This document shows, in pieces, positions 29,370-38,367 of a stretch of DNA of 63,718 bases. Numbering within the stretch: position 1 is the stretch's first letter; every line of letters starts with the position of its first letter. The notes beneath the pieces were generated by a model. It made no database searches and was not told the origin of the DNA. It worked only from the letters and a program-made list of their open reading frames with translations. A program made the translations under genes and the position numbers. Source of the stretch: Paracoccaceae bacterium (GTDB lineage: Bacteria; Pseudomonadota; Alphaproteobacteria; Rhodobacterales; Rhodobacteraceae); assembly GCA_019090795.1 (NCBI GenBank), contig JAHRVG010000134.1, positions 1 to 63,718 on the forward strand, in the 5' to 3' direction.

Positions 29370-30962
29370 TTAGTTTACGTCGAATTCCAAAGGCCGAATC
29401 TGATCGAACAGCTCAGTTGCTTTCAGATCAGCGACAGCCGCGTCGCTTATTTGCTCGTCCAGATACAGCAGGGCAATCGCATTTGCGCCCACTTCGGAAC
29501 GGCCAAGGGTAAAGTTGGCAATATTCATGCCGTTATTAGCCATGACTTCACCCAGTTTGCCAATGATACCAGGCATGTCGCGGTTCGTGGTATAGAGCAT
29601 GTGACGCCCGACTTCGGCGTCGATGTTGATGCCTTTGATCTGGATGAACCGCGGTTTGCCATCGGAAAATACGGTGCCAGCAACAGAGCGTTCCATTTTG
29701 TCGGTTTTGACCGTCAGTTTGATATAACTGTCAAAAACACCGGTCTTCCCTTGCGTGGTCGAGGAAACCTTGATCCCGCGTTCTTCGGCCAGCACCGGTG
29801 CCGACACCATGTTCACCTCTGGGTTTTGCGCCTGCAATACACCGGCAATTGCGGCGGAGCCGATTGCTTTGGTGTTCATCTCAGAGACTTTACCGTCATA
29901 GGTGATCGAGATGGATTGGATCGCTTCTTCGGTCAGTTGCCCGACAAAGGCACCGAGGTGGCTGGCGAGTTTCACGAATGGCCCGAGAATGGGTGCTTCT
30001 TCGGCAGTGATCGAGGGCATGTTGATCGCGTTGGTAACAGCTCCGTTCAGCAGGAAATCGGAAATCTGTTCTGCAACCTGAATGGCGACGTTTTCCTGTG
30101 CTTCGGTTGTTGCCGCGCCCAAATGCGGGGTCACGACCACGTTTGGCAGGTTGAACAGTGGGCTGTCGGTCGCGGGCTCAACGGCGAATACGTCAAATGC
30201 AGCACCTGCAACTTTGCCGGATTTCAACGCCGCAGCCAGTGCTTCTTCATCCACCAAACCACCACGGGCGCAGTTGATGATCCGCACGCCGTCTTTCATT
30301 TTGGCGATGATTTCGGCAGAAATCATGCCCGCAGTTTTGTCAGTTTTTGGCACGTGCAGGGTAATGAAATCGGCCTGCGCGACCAACTCATCCAGCTCTA
30401 CCTTGGTGACACCCAGCTCAGCTGCACGTTCCTCGGACAAGAAGGGATCATAGGCGACAACCTTCATTTCAAGGCCCAAAGCGCGTTTGGCGACGATGGA
30501 ACCGATGTTGCCGGAGCCAATCAGGCCAAGGGTTTTATAGGTCAACTCAACACCCATAAAACGCGATTTCTCCCATTTGCCGGCATGCGTAGAGGCATTG
30601 GCCTCGGGGATTTGGCGCGCAACGGCAAACATCATTGCAATGGCGTGTTCCGCTGTGGTGATCGAGTTGCCAAACGGTGTGTTCATCACGATCACACCTT
30701 TGCGGCTGGCAGCCTTTAGATCAACGTTATCAACACCGATCCCGGCGCGGCCAATCACTTTCAGGTTCGTGGCGGCCTCCAAAATCTTCTCGGTTGCTTT
30801 GGTGGCTGACCGGATGGCCAGACCATCATATTCACCGATACGGGCCAGCAGGGCGTCTTTGTCTTTGCCCAGATTTGGTTCGAAATCCACCTCAATCCCG
30901 TTGTCACGGAAAATTTGAACGGCGGTTTCAGACAGTTTGTCGGATACGAGTACTTTAGGCAT
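29370..30962 (-). CDS. serA: D-3-phosphoglycerate dehydrogenase
   Basis: Oxidises 3-phosphoglycerate with NAD, the first step of serine synthesis. The NAD-binding loop is LGLIGSGNIGSIVAKRALG, and the catalytic arginine, glutamate and histidine regions are NCARGGLVDEEALA and TPHLGAATTEAQENVA. 530 residues, the long form with an intervening domain and C-terminal ACT domain (NRDMPGIIGKLGEVMANNG), which normally senses serine. It is the second gene after serC, 41 bases apart. Confidence 0.96.
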   Translation of the reverse strand: MPKVLVSDKLSETAVQIFRDNGIEVDFEPNLGKDKDALLARIGEYDGLAIRSATKATEKILEAATNLKVIGRAGIGVDNVDLKAASRKGVIVMNTPFGNSITTAEHAIAMMFAVARQIPEANASTHAGKWEKSRFMGVELTYKTLGLIGSGNIGSIVAKRALGLEMKVVAYDPFLSEERAAELGVTKVELDELVAQADFITLHVPKTDKTAGMISAEIIAKMKDGVRIINCARGGLVDEEALAAALKSGKVAGAAFDVFAVEPATDSPLFNLPNVVVTPHLGAATTEAQENVAIQVAEQISDFLLNGAVTNAINMPSITAEEAPILGPFVKLASHLGAFVGQLTEEAIQSISITYDGKVSEMNTKAIGSAAIAGVLQAQNPEVNMVSAPVLAEERGIKVSSTTQGKTGVFDSYIKLTVKTDKMERSVAGTVFSDGKPRFIQIKGINIDAEVGRHMLYTTNRDMPGIIGKLGEVMANNGMNIANFTLGRSEVGANAIALLYLDEQISDAAVADLKATELFDQIRPLEFDVN

Positions 30963-31003
30963 AAGAGCCTCCTTTGAGTCGGGTTCGGCGGTTTCGCCAG
31001 AAA

Positions 31004-32164
31004 TTAGGAAAGTGTTGTGAGTTGGGCTTCAAAAGCCCAAGACAGCCAAGGCGCCAGCGCCACCAGATCGGCAGTTTCAACCGTGCCACCTGTCCAGATG
31101 CGCAGACCCGCAGGGGCATCGCGGTAGGAACCGATGTCATAGGCCACGGCCTCATTTTCAAGCAATTTGGCCATGCCTTTGGCAAAAGCGGTTTGCCCGG
31201 CACCATCCAGCGCCGCAACGCGTGGATCGGTGATTTTCAGACAAACAGAGGTGTTCGAACGATTCGCCGCATCCACTGCAAGGAAATCAATCCAGTCGTT
31301 TGCCGCAACAAATTTGGCCAAAATCGCCAGATTTCTATCAGCGCGCGCCATCATGCCAGCCTTTCCACCAACCGATTTTGCCCAGTCCAGCGCAAAAAGG
31401 TAATCCTCTACCGCCAGCATAGAAGGCGTATTGATGGTGGCACCGGTAAAGATACCGTCGATCAATTTGCCGCCTTTGGTCATGCGGAAAATTTTTGGCA
31501 GTGGCCATGCAGGGGTGTAGCTTTCCAGCCGCTCTACTGCGCGCGGTGACAAGACTATAATGCCGTGTGCGGCCTCTCCGCCCAAAACTTTCTGCCAGCT
31601 GAATGTGGTGACGTCCAGTTTATCCCACGCCAAATCCTGTGCAAAAGCTGCCGAAGTTGCATCGCAAATTGTCAGGCCTGCGCGGTCCGCCGGAATGAAA
31701 TCGCCGTTGGGAACCTTGACGCCGGAAGTGGTGCCGTTCCAGGTGAATACAACGTCGTTGTCAAAATTTACGGCAGACAGATCTGGCAACTGGCCGTAAT
31801 CCGCCTGATGGTGTGTCACGTCCAGACCCAGCTGTTTCGTCACATCTGAAACCCAGCCCGCGCCAAAGCTTTCCCAGCTGAGCATATCAATCCCGCGCGC
31901 GCCCAGCAGCGACCAAAGCGCCATTTCGACCGCGCCCGTGTCGGATGCCGGCACGATACCGATTTTATAGTCGGCAGGAATTTCCAGAACTTCGCGCGTG
32001 GTTTCAATCGCCAATTTCAACTTGGATTTGCCAATAGCGGCCCGGTGCGAGCGGCCCAGTGCAGCATCGCTTAGGGCGTCCAGCGACCACGTGGTCGGCT
32101 TGGTGCAGGGGCCAGAAGAAAATTGGGGATTATTCGGGCGTGTGCCCGGTTGCTGTATCGTCAT
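31004..32164 (-). CDS. serC: Phosphoserine aminotransferase
   Basis: PLP enzyme converting 3-phosphohydroxypyruvate to phosphoserine. 386 residues of the alphaproteobacterial SerC type; [16 protein letters not shown] near the start is a hallmark, and the PLP lysine is in [17 protein letters not shown]. The start at 32164 ([10 protein letters not shown]) is chosen over 32179 because the candidate leader structure ends right before it. First gene of the serC-serA operon. Confidence 0.95.
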   Translation of the reverse strand: MTIQQPGTRPNNPQFSSGPCTKPTTWSLDALSDAALGRSHRAAIGKSKLKLAIETTREVLEIPADYKIGIVPASDTGAVEMALWSLLGARGIDMLSWESFGAGWVSDVTKQLGLDVTHHQADYGQLPDLSAVNFDNDVVFTWNGTTSGVKVPNGDFIPADRAGLTICDATSAAFAQDLAWDKLDVTTFSWQKVLGGEAAHGIIVLSPRAVERLESYTPAWPLPKIFRMTKGGKLIDGIFTGATINTPSMLAVEDYLFALDWAKSVGGKAGMMARADRNLAILAKFVAANDWIDFLAVDAANRSNTSVCLKITDPRVAALDGAGQTAFAKGMAKLLENEAVAYDIGSYRDAPAGLRIWTGGTVETADLVALAPWLSWAFEAQLTTLS

Positions 32165-32165
32165 C

Positions 32166-32234
32166 AGTGGTATCCTCACAGATAAATGCCTCTCGTTGGG
32201 GAGAGGTGTCCCACTTGCGGCTTTAGGGCGTTCT
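32166..32234 (-). promoter_or_regulatory. serC leader RNA candidate
   Basis: Directly upstream of serC on its own strand is a nested structure. The inner hairpin has arms CCTCTC/GAGAGG at 32189-32194 and 32201-32206. An outer stem pairs CCACT at 32211-32215 with AGTGG at 32166-32170, ending one base from the start codon. A conserved serC motif has been described upstream of serC in alphaproteobacteria; position and shape fit it, and the outer stem could hide the ribosome site. The match was judged by eye. Confidence 0.6.
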
Positions 32235-32330
32235 TTTAGATTTCACAACAGTTAAGGCTGGTATTTGTGACGGTTTTGGAAAATAAAGCGGCGCAAACGA
32301 CTTGTTTTGTTCACTATAGGAAATCTGCAT

Positions 32331-33209
32331 ATGTATGTGGCAACGCTGATCTCTGACCCAAAACGGGCTAATTTGACCGCTGAAATTGCTAGTTCCGCGA
32401 CAGTGATGCTGGGTGGAAAGGGTGTCAAATGGCTGTGTGAAAACGTAGCCTGTGACATCGAACTGGACACAAAGCCCGCTGACTTTGAGAGTGTTTGGCA
32501 GGCCTTGCAAGAACGTAAAATTGATCTGGTTATTCAACCTGCAGCGGGGCGGCGCAAGAAAGTCTTGCTGGCGGATATGGATAGCACCATGATTGAGCAG
32601 GAGTGCATTGATGAGCTGGCCGCCGAGGCTGGTGTTGGTGAAGAAGTTGCTGTGATTACCGCCCGCGCGATGAACGGTGAGTTGGAATTTAACGAGGCAT
32701 TGCTGGAGCGGGTTAGGCTGCTAAAGGGATTGCCTGTGGGCATGATCGCGCATGTTCTCAAGACGCGCATTACCCTGATGCCGGGTGGGTTGGAACTACT
32801 GGCGACAATGAAGCGAAATGGCGCTTACTGTGCGTTAGTGTCCGGCGGTTTCGTCGATTTCACTTCAGCCATCGCTGAGCGTTTGGGATTTGATGAAAAC
32901 CGCGCCAACACCCTGTTGCAGGAGGCGGGACGTCTGAGTGGAAAACCGGGCCTGCCTATTCTGGGGCGCGAGGCCAAAGTTCAAGCGTTGAACGACATTG
33001 TTGCCCGCCGAGACCTGCAAACCACTGATGTTATTGCAGTGGGGGATGGGGCCAATGATCTGGGAATGTTGCAGCTTGCCGGTTGTGGTGTCGCGCTGCA
33101 TGCCAAGCCAGTTGTGGCAGCGCAAACAAATGTGCGGCTGAATTTTGCCGACCTGACAGGGCTGTTGTATTTGCAGGGCTATGCGCAGGATGAAATTATC
33201 GCCTCTTAA
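32331..33209 (+). CDS. serB: Phosphoserine phosphatase
   Basis: Last step of serine synthesis: phosphoserine to serine. HAD motif I LLADMDSTMIEQECIDELA, motif II serine in CALVSGGFVDFTS, and motif III/IV VIAVGDGANDLGMLQLAG. 292 residues with an N-terminal extension of about 80 residues as in other proteobacterial SerB proteins. The ATG at 32331 has AGGAAA upstream; a TTG at 32307 is possible but less likely. It is divergent from serC-serA, so the whole pathway is clustered here. Confidence 0.94.
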   Translation: MYVATLISDPKRANLTAEIASSATVMLGGKGVKWLCENVACDIELDTKPADFESVWQALQERKIDLVIQPAAGRRKKVLLADMDSTMIEQECIDELAAEAGVGEEVAVITARAMNGELEFNEALLERVRLLKGLPVGMIAHVLKTRITLMPGGLELLATMKRNGAYCALVSGGFVDFTSAIAERLGFDENRANTLLQEAGRLSGKPGLPILGREAKVQALNDIVARRDLQTTDVIAVGDGANDLGMLQLAGCGVALHAKPVVAAQTNVRLNFADLTGLLYLQGYAQDEIIAS

Positions 33210-33226
33210 CTGGCGTTATACGCCAG
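33210..33226 (+). terminator. Hairpin after serB
   Basis: CTGGCGT and ACGCCAG form a 7-base stem with the loop TAT directly after the serB stop. No strong T-run follows, so it is a weak terminator candidate. Confidence 0.45.
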
Positions 33227-33352
33227 CGCATCTGGCCCTATTCAAGTTTTTCCTTTTACCGCTTTAACAATCCCGAGGCGCAGGCGTTTGACCTGAACCG
33301 CCAAAGGATTGGCCGCACTCTGTTCGCGGGTATTAAAAGGATATTCAAACCC

Positions 33353-35116
33353 ATGAAAATGACCACCGAAGAGGCCTTCATCAAGGTTCTGCAAATGCAC
33401 GGAATTGACAATGCCTTTGGCATCATCGGTTCCGCCTTCATGCCGATTTCCGATTATTTCCCGCAAGCTGGCATTACCTTTTGGGACTGTGCGCATGAAT
33501 ATACCAGCGGTATGATGGCGGACGGGTATTCACGTGCTTCGGGCAAGATGAGCATGGCGATTGCGCAGAACGGGCCGGGGATTGCCAACCTGGTGACGCC
33601 AATTAAAACCGCCTATTGGAACCATACGCCGATGTTGTTGGTAACTCCGCAAGCGGCGAATAAAACAATCGGACAGGGTGGTTTCCAAGAGGTAGAGCAA
33701 ATGCGCATGTTTGCCGACTGTGTTGCCTATCAAGAAGAAGTTCGAGATCCGTCGCGCATGGCCGAAGTTCTGAACCGCGTAATTGCCAAGGCCAAGCGCC
33801 TGTCAGCCCCCGCTCAGATCAACGTGCCGCGTGATTTCTGGACCCAAGTGATCGACATTGACCTGCCGGAAATTATCGAGTTTGAACGGCCCTCTGGCGG
33901 GCAAAACGCGATTTCTGAGGCGGCAGAACTGCTGTCTAAGGCGAAGTTCCCTGTGATCCTGAACGGCGCTGGTGTTGTTATTGGTGGTGCGATTGCCGCC
34001 TCTCAGGCGTTGGCGGAACGGCTCGATTCACCGGTTTGCTGCGGCTATCAACACAATGACGCCTTCCCCGGTTCCCATCCACTGTTTGCCGGGCCACTGG
34101 GCTATAATGGTTCCAAGGCGGCTATGGAACTGATCTCCAAAGCGGATGTTGTGTTGGCGCTGGGGACGCGGTTGAATCCGTTCTCAACGTTGCCAGGTTA
34201 TGGCATTGATTACTGGCCAGCCGATGCCAAAATTATTCAAGTAGACATCAATCCGGACCGCATTGGCCTGACCAAATCCGTAACTGTCGGGATTGTCGGC
34301 GATGCAAAACAGGTCGCTGAGCAAATTCTGACGCAACTGGATGGCTCTGCCGGTGATGTGGGCCGGGCGGATCGGCTGGCGCTGATCTCGACCACCAAGT
34401 ACAAATGGGCGCAAACTCTGACCTCGATGGACCATGAGGATGACGACGAGGGTACTGATTGGAACCACCGCGCCCGCACCGATAAACCCGATCACATGTC
34501 ACCGCGCAAAGCGTGGCGGGCGATTCAGTCGGTATTGCCAAGGGATGCGATTATTTCCTCAGACATCGGCAATGTCTGCGCCATTGGCAACGCTTACCCA
34601 ACCTTTGAGGTCGGCCGAAAATACTTGGCCCCCGGATTGTTTGGCCCCTGTGGCTATAGCTTCCCTGCTATTCTGGGGGCCAAAATTGGCCAACCTGATA
34701 CACCGGTTGTCGGCTTTGCCGGTGACGGAGCCTTTGGCATTTCGATGAATGAGATGACAGCTTGTGGCCGGAAAGAGTGGCCCGCAATCACCATGGTGAT
34801 TTTCCGCAACTATCAGTGGGGTGCCGAAAAGCGGAATACTACGCTTTGGTACAATAATAATTTTGTTGGAACAGAGCAGGATTACAACGTCTCCTACGCT
34901 GGCATCGCCAATGCTTGCGGTGTGATCGGTGTGACAGCCACGTCTATGCAGGATCTATCGGAGAAGCTGAATACGGCTGTAAAATTGCAGATGGAAGAAG
35001 GGAAAACCACCTTCATTGAGGTGATGCTCAATCAAGAGATGGGTGAGCCGTTCCGACGCGACGCGATGAAAAAACCCGTGGTTGTTGCAGGTATTAATAA
35101 GGCGGATATGCAGTAG
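33353..35116 (+). CDS. xsc: Sulfoacetaldehyde acetyltransferase
   Basis: Thiamine-diphosphate enzyme that converts sulfoacetaldehyde and phosphate to acetyl phosphate and sulfite, the key step of taurine and isethionate use. 587 residues, the family size. The N-terminal EEAFIKVLQMHGIDNAFGII and the substrate-region block PQAANKTIGQGGFQEVEQM are typical of Xsc, and the ThDP motif is GDGAFGISMNEMT running to IFRNYQWG. The usual partners (pta, taurine transporter, taurine dehydrogenase or transaminase) are not adjacent, so it stands alone here. Confidence 0.93.
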   Translation: MKMTTEEAFIKVLQMHGIDNAFGIIGSAFMPISDYFPQAGITFWDCAHEYTSGMMADGYSRASGKMSMAIAQNGPGIANLVTPIKTAYWNHTPMLLVTPQAANKTIGQGGFQEVEQMRMFADCVAYQEEVRDPSRMAEVLNRVIAKAKRLSAPAQINVPRDFWTQVIDIDLPEIIEFERPSGGQNAISEAAELLSKAKFPVILNGAGVVIGGAIAASQALAERLDSPVCCGYQHNDAFPGSHPLFAGPLGYNGSKAAMELISKADVVLALGTRLNPFSTLPGYGIDYWPADAKIIQVDINPDRIGLTKSVTVGIVGDAKQVAEQILTQLDGSAGDVGRADRLALISTTKYKWAQTLTSMDHEDDDEGTDWNHRARTDKPDHMSPRKAWRAIQSVLPRDAIISSDIGNVCAIGNAYPTFEVGRKYLAPGLFGPCGYSFPAILGAKIGQPDTPVVGFAGDGAFGISMNEMTACGRKEWPAITMVIFRNYQWGAEKRNTTLWYNNNFVGTEQDYNVSYAGIANACGVIGVTATSMQDLSEKLNTAVKLQMEEGKTTFIEVMLNQEMGEPFRRDAMKKPVVVAGINKADMQ

Positions 35117-35122
35117 AATAAG

Positions 35123-35302
35123 TTGCGATTTTACTCCGGCATCGAAACCGGAGTCAGCGATGATGAAGTGGGTGCTCTTGGTGGCGATGACATTGTCCGC
35201 ACGGGTAGTGGCAATGACTTTATGTCTGGTGGTTACGACCTAGAACGCGTGATTGGGAATTCCCTCTGGAACTGTCCCCTTAAAATGATAGTCTCTCTTT
35301 AA
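35123..35302 (+). pseudogene. Relic of an RTX (haemolysin-type calcium-binding repeat) protein
   Basis: A 59-codon frame between xsc and the MBL gene contains GGDDIVRTGSGNDFMSGG, which is one turn of the glycine-aspartate nonapeptide repeat (GGxGxDxxx) found in secreted RTX proteins. The rest of such a protein is absent and there is no good ribosome-binding site. An inverted repeat ACTCCGG/CCGGAGT at 35133-35154 lies at its 5' side and may serve as the xsc terminator. I read it as the remnant of a larger, lost gene. Confidence 0.55.
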
Positions 35303-35320
35303 CCAAAGGGAGATTATTCT

Positions 35321-36148
35321 ATGTCACGTACCACAAAAATTACTGTTGGCGAAATCGAGGTTACGTCTCTGACCGACGGGGAAACTGTTTTCGGCAGCGA
35401 GATGTTTCCAAATGCGGATGAAGCCGAAATCGCGACTCTGCTGGCGCAGGACGGTAAAGAAGGCATTGAGACCAATTTCAACGCGTTTTTGATGAAAACT
35501 GGCAGCCACACTGTTCTGGTAGATGCCGGACCACGCGATCTGTTTGGCGAGACCTGTGGCTTTTTGCCCGATGCGTTGGCAGAGGCGGAAACCAAGCCCG
35601 AAGACATCACCGATTTATTTTTTACCCACCTTCACCCCGATCACATTGCCGGTGCGATTACCCCAGAGGGTGAGGCGGTTTTTCCCAATGCACAGATCTA
35701 TCTATCCGAGGCCGAGCACAGTTTCTGGAGCGATGCCGGACAGTTTTCTGACGAAACCCAGCAACAGTGGCAACAGCTGGCAATGGCGGTTTTGAACGCC
35801 TATGAAGGCCGGTTCGAACTGGTGAAGGGCGAGGCCACGATTGCCCCCGGTGTGACAGCGCTGCCGCTGCCCGGCCACACGCCCGGCCACTGTGGGTTTC
35901 GGGTGGATGATGGCACGCACAGCTTTGCCCAGCTTGGGGATGTGGTTCATGCCCAAAGTCTGCAAATTGCTAACCCTGAAATCAGCGTGGTTTTCGATGT
36001 GGATGCGGATATGGCCCGCAAGGCGCGTAAACAGGCGCTGGATATGGCGGCAACGGATGGCATGTTGATTTCCGGCGGGCATATTTTGCGGCCAACGATT
36101 GCGCGGCTGGAACGCAGCGGCGCGGGCTATCGGTTGGTATCGGAATAG
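35321..36148 (+). CDS. Metallo-beta-lactamase-fold hydrolase
   Basis: 275 residues with the metal-binding motif FTHLHPDHIAGAI, a later histidine in LPLPGHTPGHCGF, and the aspartate/histidine region FAQLGDVVHAQ. This is the general MBL-fold hydrolase layout, as in lactonase- and glyoxalase II-like proteins; the substrate is unknown. The start has AAAGGGAG ten bases upstream. It opens a run with the SDR (9 bases later) and a crotonase-fold protein. Confidence 0.88.
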   Translation: MSRTTKITVGEIEVTSLTDGETVFGSEMFPNADEAEIATLLAQDGKEGIETNFNAFLMKTGSHTVLVDAGPRDLFGETCGFLPDALAEAETKPEDITDLFFTHLHPDHIAGAITPEGEAVFPNAQIYLSEAEHSFWSDAGQFSDETQQQWQQLAMAVLNAYEGRFELVKGEATIAPGVTALPLPGHTPGHCGFRVDDGTHSFAQLGDVVHAQSLQIANPEISVVFDVDADMARKARKQALDMAATDGMLISGGHILRPTIARLERSGAGYRLVSE

Positions 36149-36157
36149 GAAGCGAAG

Positions 36158-36919
36158 ATGAATAGCCTGACAGGAAAGTCGGTTCTGATCACCGGCGCGA
36201 GCCGAGGTATCGGTGCTGCAACCGCGCGTGAGTTTGCCGCTCTCGGGGCCAAGGTGCTGCTCTGTGCGCGCTCTGAAGCACAAATTGCTCAAGTGGCGCA
36301 GGAAATCCGCGACGCGGGGGGACAAGCGTTGCACCTGAGCGTTGATGTCGCCGATTTTGCGCAGGTTCAGCAGGCAGTGAGCTTGGCAGTGGCTGAATTT
36401 GGCGGCCTTGATATCCTGATTAATAATGCGGGCATTCTGGAACCGGTTGAACGCTTGGCTGAGGCCAATGTTGAGGCTTGGAACAAGGTAATAGACATCA
36501 ACGTCAAAGGCGTGTTTCACGGAATCCGTGCAGCTTTGCCGGTAATGAAAACGGCAGGCGGCGGCACCATTATCAGCATTGGTTCGGGCGCGGCTACATC
36601 TGCGCTAGAGGGCTGGAGCCATTACTCGGCCTCAAAGGCTGCCGTGCACCACCTAAATCGCGTGCTGCATGCAGAAGAGGCCGACAACGGCATTCGCGCG
36701 CTTGTCTTATCACCGGGGACTGTGGCCACTGACATGCAGGTGATCATCAAGAAAAGTGGTATAAATGCGGTGAGCCGTCTGAACTGGGAGGACCACATTC
36801 CGCCCGAATGGCCTGCCAAGGCGCTGGTTTGGATGGCTAGCAGTGATGCTGATACCTATTTGGGCGAGGTGATTTCCCTGCGTGATCCGGATATTCGTAA
36901 AAAGGTAGGTTTGGCATGA
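36158..36919 (+). CDS. Short-chain dehydrogenase/reductase
   Basis: 253 residues. Cofactor loop ITGASRGIGAATAREF, NNAG motif in DILINNAGILEP, catalytic serine in IISIGSGAA and tyrosine/lysine in HYSASKAAV. The basic residue after the first beta strand (LLCARSE) suggests NADP use, but that is uncertain. The next gene overlaps its end by ATGA, so it is translationally coupled with the crotonase-like protein. Confidence 0.92.
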   Translation: MNSLTGKSVLITGASRGIGAATAREFAALGAKVLLCARSEAQIAQVAQEIRDAGGQALHLSVDVADFAQVQQAVSLAVAEFGGLDILINNAGILEPVERLAEANVEAWNKVIDINVKGVFHGIRAALPVMKTAGGGTIISIGSGAATSALEGWSHYSASKAAVHHLNRVLHAEEADNGIRALVLSPGTVATDMQVIIKKSGINAVSRLNWEDHIPPEWPAKALVWMASSDADTYLGEVISLRDPDIRKKVGLA

Positions 36920-37623
36920 TTGACGTAACCCATGCGGCGGGCTTGTGGCAGGTCACGCTGAATCGACCCGACAAGGCCAATGCGCTGAATTTGCAAATGC
37001 TGTGCGAATTGCGAGATGTGGCGCGTCAGGCGCACAGCGATCCGGAATTGCGCGCATTTGTGCTGACAGGGGCGGGCGATCGGGTGTTCTGTGCCGGTGC
37101 CGATCTGGCCAGTACTGACGACATGTTCAGCTATACCCGCGCTCCGGAATGGATCGAGATGTCCTCCGCGATCCATACCCTTCCTTGCCTGACAATTGCT
37201 GCTTTGAACGGCACCGTGGCAGGGGGCGGATTTGCCCCCGTTCTTGCTTGTGATATGCGTATTTGCACGCCGCAAACACGGTTCTTTTATCCGGTTTTGA
37301 AGCGCGGTTTTCTGCCGCAACCGGCCGATGTTGTCCGCCTGTCTGCATTGATCGGCCCGGCGCGTGCCAAGCTGATCCTGATGGCCGGGCAAAAGCTAAG
37401 CGCAGAAGAGGCATTATCCTGTGGCCTGACGGATCGTATCGTGGCGTTGCAGGATTTCAAAGAGGTGATCGCGGCCCTAACAAGTGACGCGATGGCGGCT
37501 AAGCCGCAACAGGTGGCGGCAATTAACCATCTGTTCAAAAAAGATATTACTGGGCAGGATATAGAGGATTGTTACAGTGCTGCCTATCTGAATGATTCCG
37601 AGGCGCTGGAACGTATTTGGTAG
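36916..37623 (+). CDS. Crotonase-fold protein lacking both catalytic glutamates
   Basis: 235 residues of the enoyl-CoA hydratase/isomerase family; oxyanion-hole segments FCAGADLAS and TVAGGGFAPVLACD are recognisable. The two glutamates that hydratases need are replaced: Ala107 in GGGFAPV where GGGCELA is expected, and Val127 in YPVLKRG where QPEINLG is expected. Ordinary hydration is therefore unlikely; an isomerase, thioesterase-like or other crotonase reaction, or a non-catalytic role, is possible. It is coupled to the SDR upstream. Confidence 0.85.
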   Translation: MIDVTHAAGLWQVTLNRPDKANALNLQMLCELRDVARQAHSDPELRAFVLTGAGDRVFCAGADLASTDDMFSYTRAPEWIEMSSAIHTLPCLTIAALNGTVAGGGFAPVLACDMRICTPQTRFFYPVLKRGFLPQPADVVRLSALIGPARAKLILMAGQKLSAEEALSCGLTDRIVALQDFKEVIAALTSDAMAAKPQQVAAINHLFKKDITGQDIEDCYSAAYLNDSEALERIW

Positions 37624-37625
37624 CT

Positions 37626-37856
37626 TTACTTGGCAAACTTGTAACTGCCTTCGGGCAGGTCAAGCGCCGCCTGCAAATCGCGCAGCTGGGCTAAAGACAG
37701 GGTGATTTTCTGCACCTTATCGGTGCGCGGATCAAGCTGTTCTAGGGTGACACAAGAGGCAAAAGCAGAGAGGGTCAGATCCTCTTGCAAGGGAACTTCT
37801 CCGTCATCAATCAAGGTGACAATTGTTGCGTCGAATTCGTGTTCAATGGTAAACAT
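37626..37856 (-). CDS. Small conserved-looking protein of unknown function
   Basis: 76 residues, acidic, no signal peptide or membrane segment (MFTIEHEFDATIVTLIDDGEVP...). I do not recognise a domain. It is convergent with the crotonase-like gene, their stops two bases apart, which supports it being real rather than a chance frame. The start ATG at 37856 is the only one upstream of the conserved-looking core. Confidence 0.6.
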   Translation of the reverse strand: MFTIEHEFDATIVTLIDDGEVPLQEDLTLSAFASCVTLEQLDPRTDKVQKITLSLAQLRDLQAALDLPEGSYKFAK

Positions 37857-37906
37857 GGTATCAAAGTAACGGGCTGCTGCAATGAGCGCAACAGCCCCTT
37901 GCTGGT

Positions 37907-38356
37907 TCAGGGTGCCGTTGCCTTTTTTCGCCGCCGGGCCAGGGCAATTCCGTAGCGCATGTTCAGCCCAAGCAGGATGAAATTTGTGGCACCGGCAATG
38001 ATTTCAAGCGTTTGAACCGCGTAAAACCAGCCATCAAAATTTGGCACTTGCGCACGGGAGGCCAGAAAGAAGGCCGAGGGTATAAGGATCAAAATACCAT
38101 TGCCGCCGATAATTTTCATCCGCAGGTGCTTGGCTAAAATCTGTTTGCCGCGCCAGCCTTTACCCATGGCAAAACCCGACCCGCCAACCGCTGCCATGGC
38201 CGGGATCAGCAGAACCATTCCGTATAAAATAGTGAATTTCACCTGAGCGACCTGTTCATCGGTTCCAAAAGTTTCCGAGACCAGAGTCGAGACCCAGAAT
38301 GTGGCGATGGTCAGCATCGCAACCGCTCCGGCAGCGGCGTGTAGTTTTGATTTCAT
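37907..38356 (-). CDS. Small membrane protein divergent from a MarR regulator
   Basis: About 149 residues with four hydrophobic spans (for example AVAMLTIATFWVSTLV, FTILYGMVLLIPAMAAVGG and IILLGLN-type C-terminal segment before a basic tail RRRKKATAP). I do not recognise the family. The start at 38356 is preferred over 38395 because the longer frame runs through the operator palindromes. The arrangement with MarR and the shared operators suggests this is a main target of that regulator. Confidence 0.75.
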   Translation of the reverse strand: MKSKLHAAAGAVAMLTIATFWVSTLVSETFGTDEQVAQVKFTILYGMVLLIPAMAAVGGSGFAMGKGWRGKQILAKHLRMKIIGGNGILILIPSAFFLASRAQVPNFDGWFYAVQTLEIIAGATNFILLGLNMRYGIALARRRKKATAP

Positions 38357-38367
38357 GTTTCCCTCCA

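Noticed and set aside
29451-30719. A 422-codon open frame on the strand opposite serA
   Set aside because: It lies wholly antisense to a clear serA and has the low-complexity, Gly/His/Phe-rich look of a shadow frame; no ribosome site or family resemblance.
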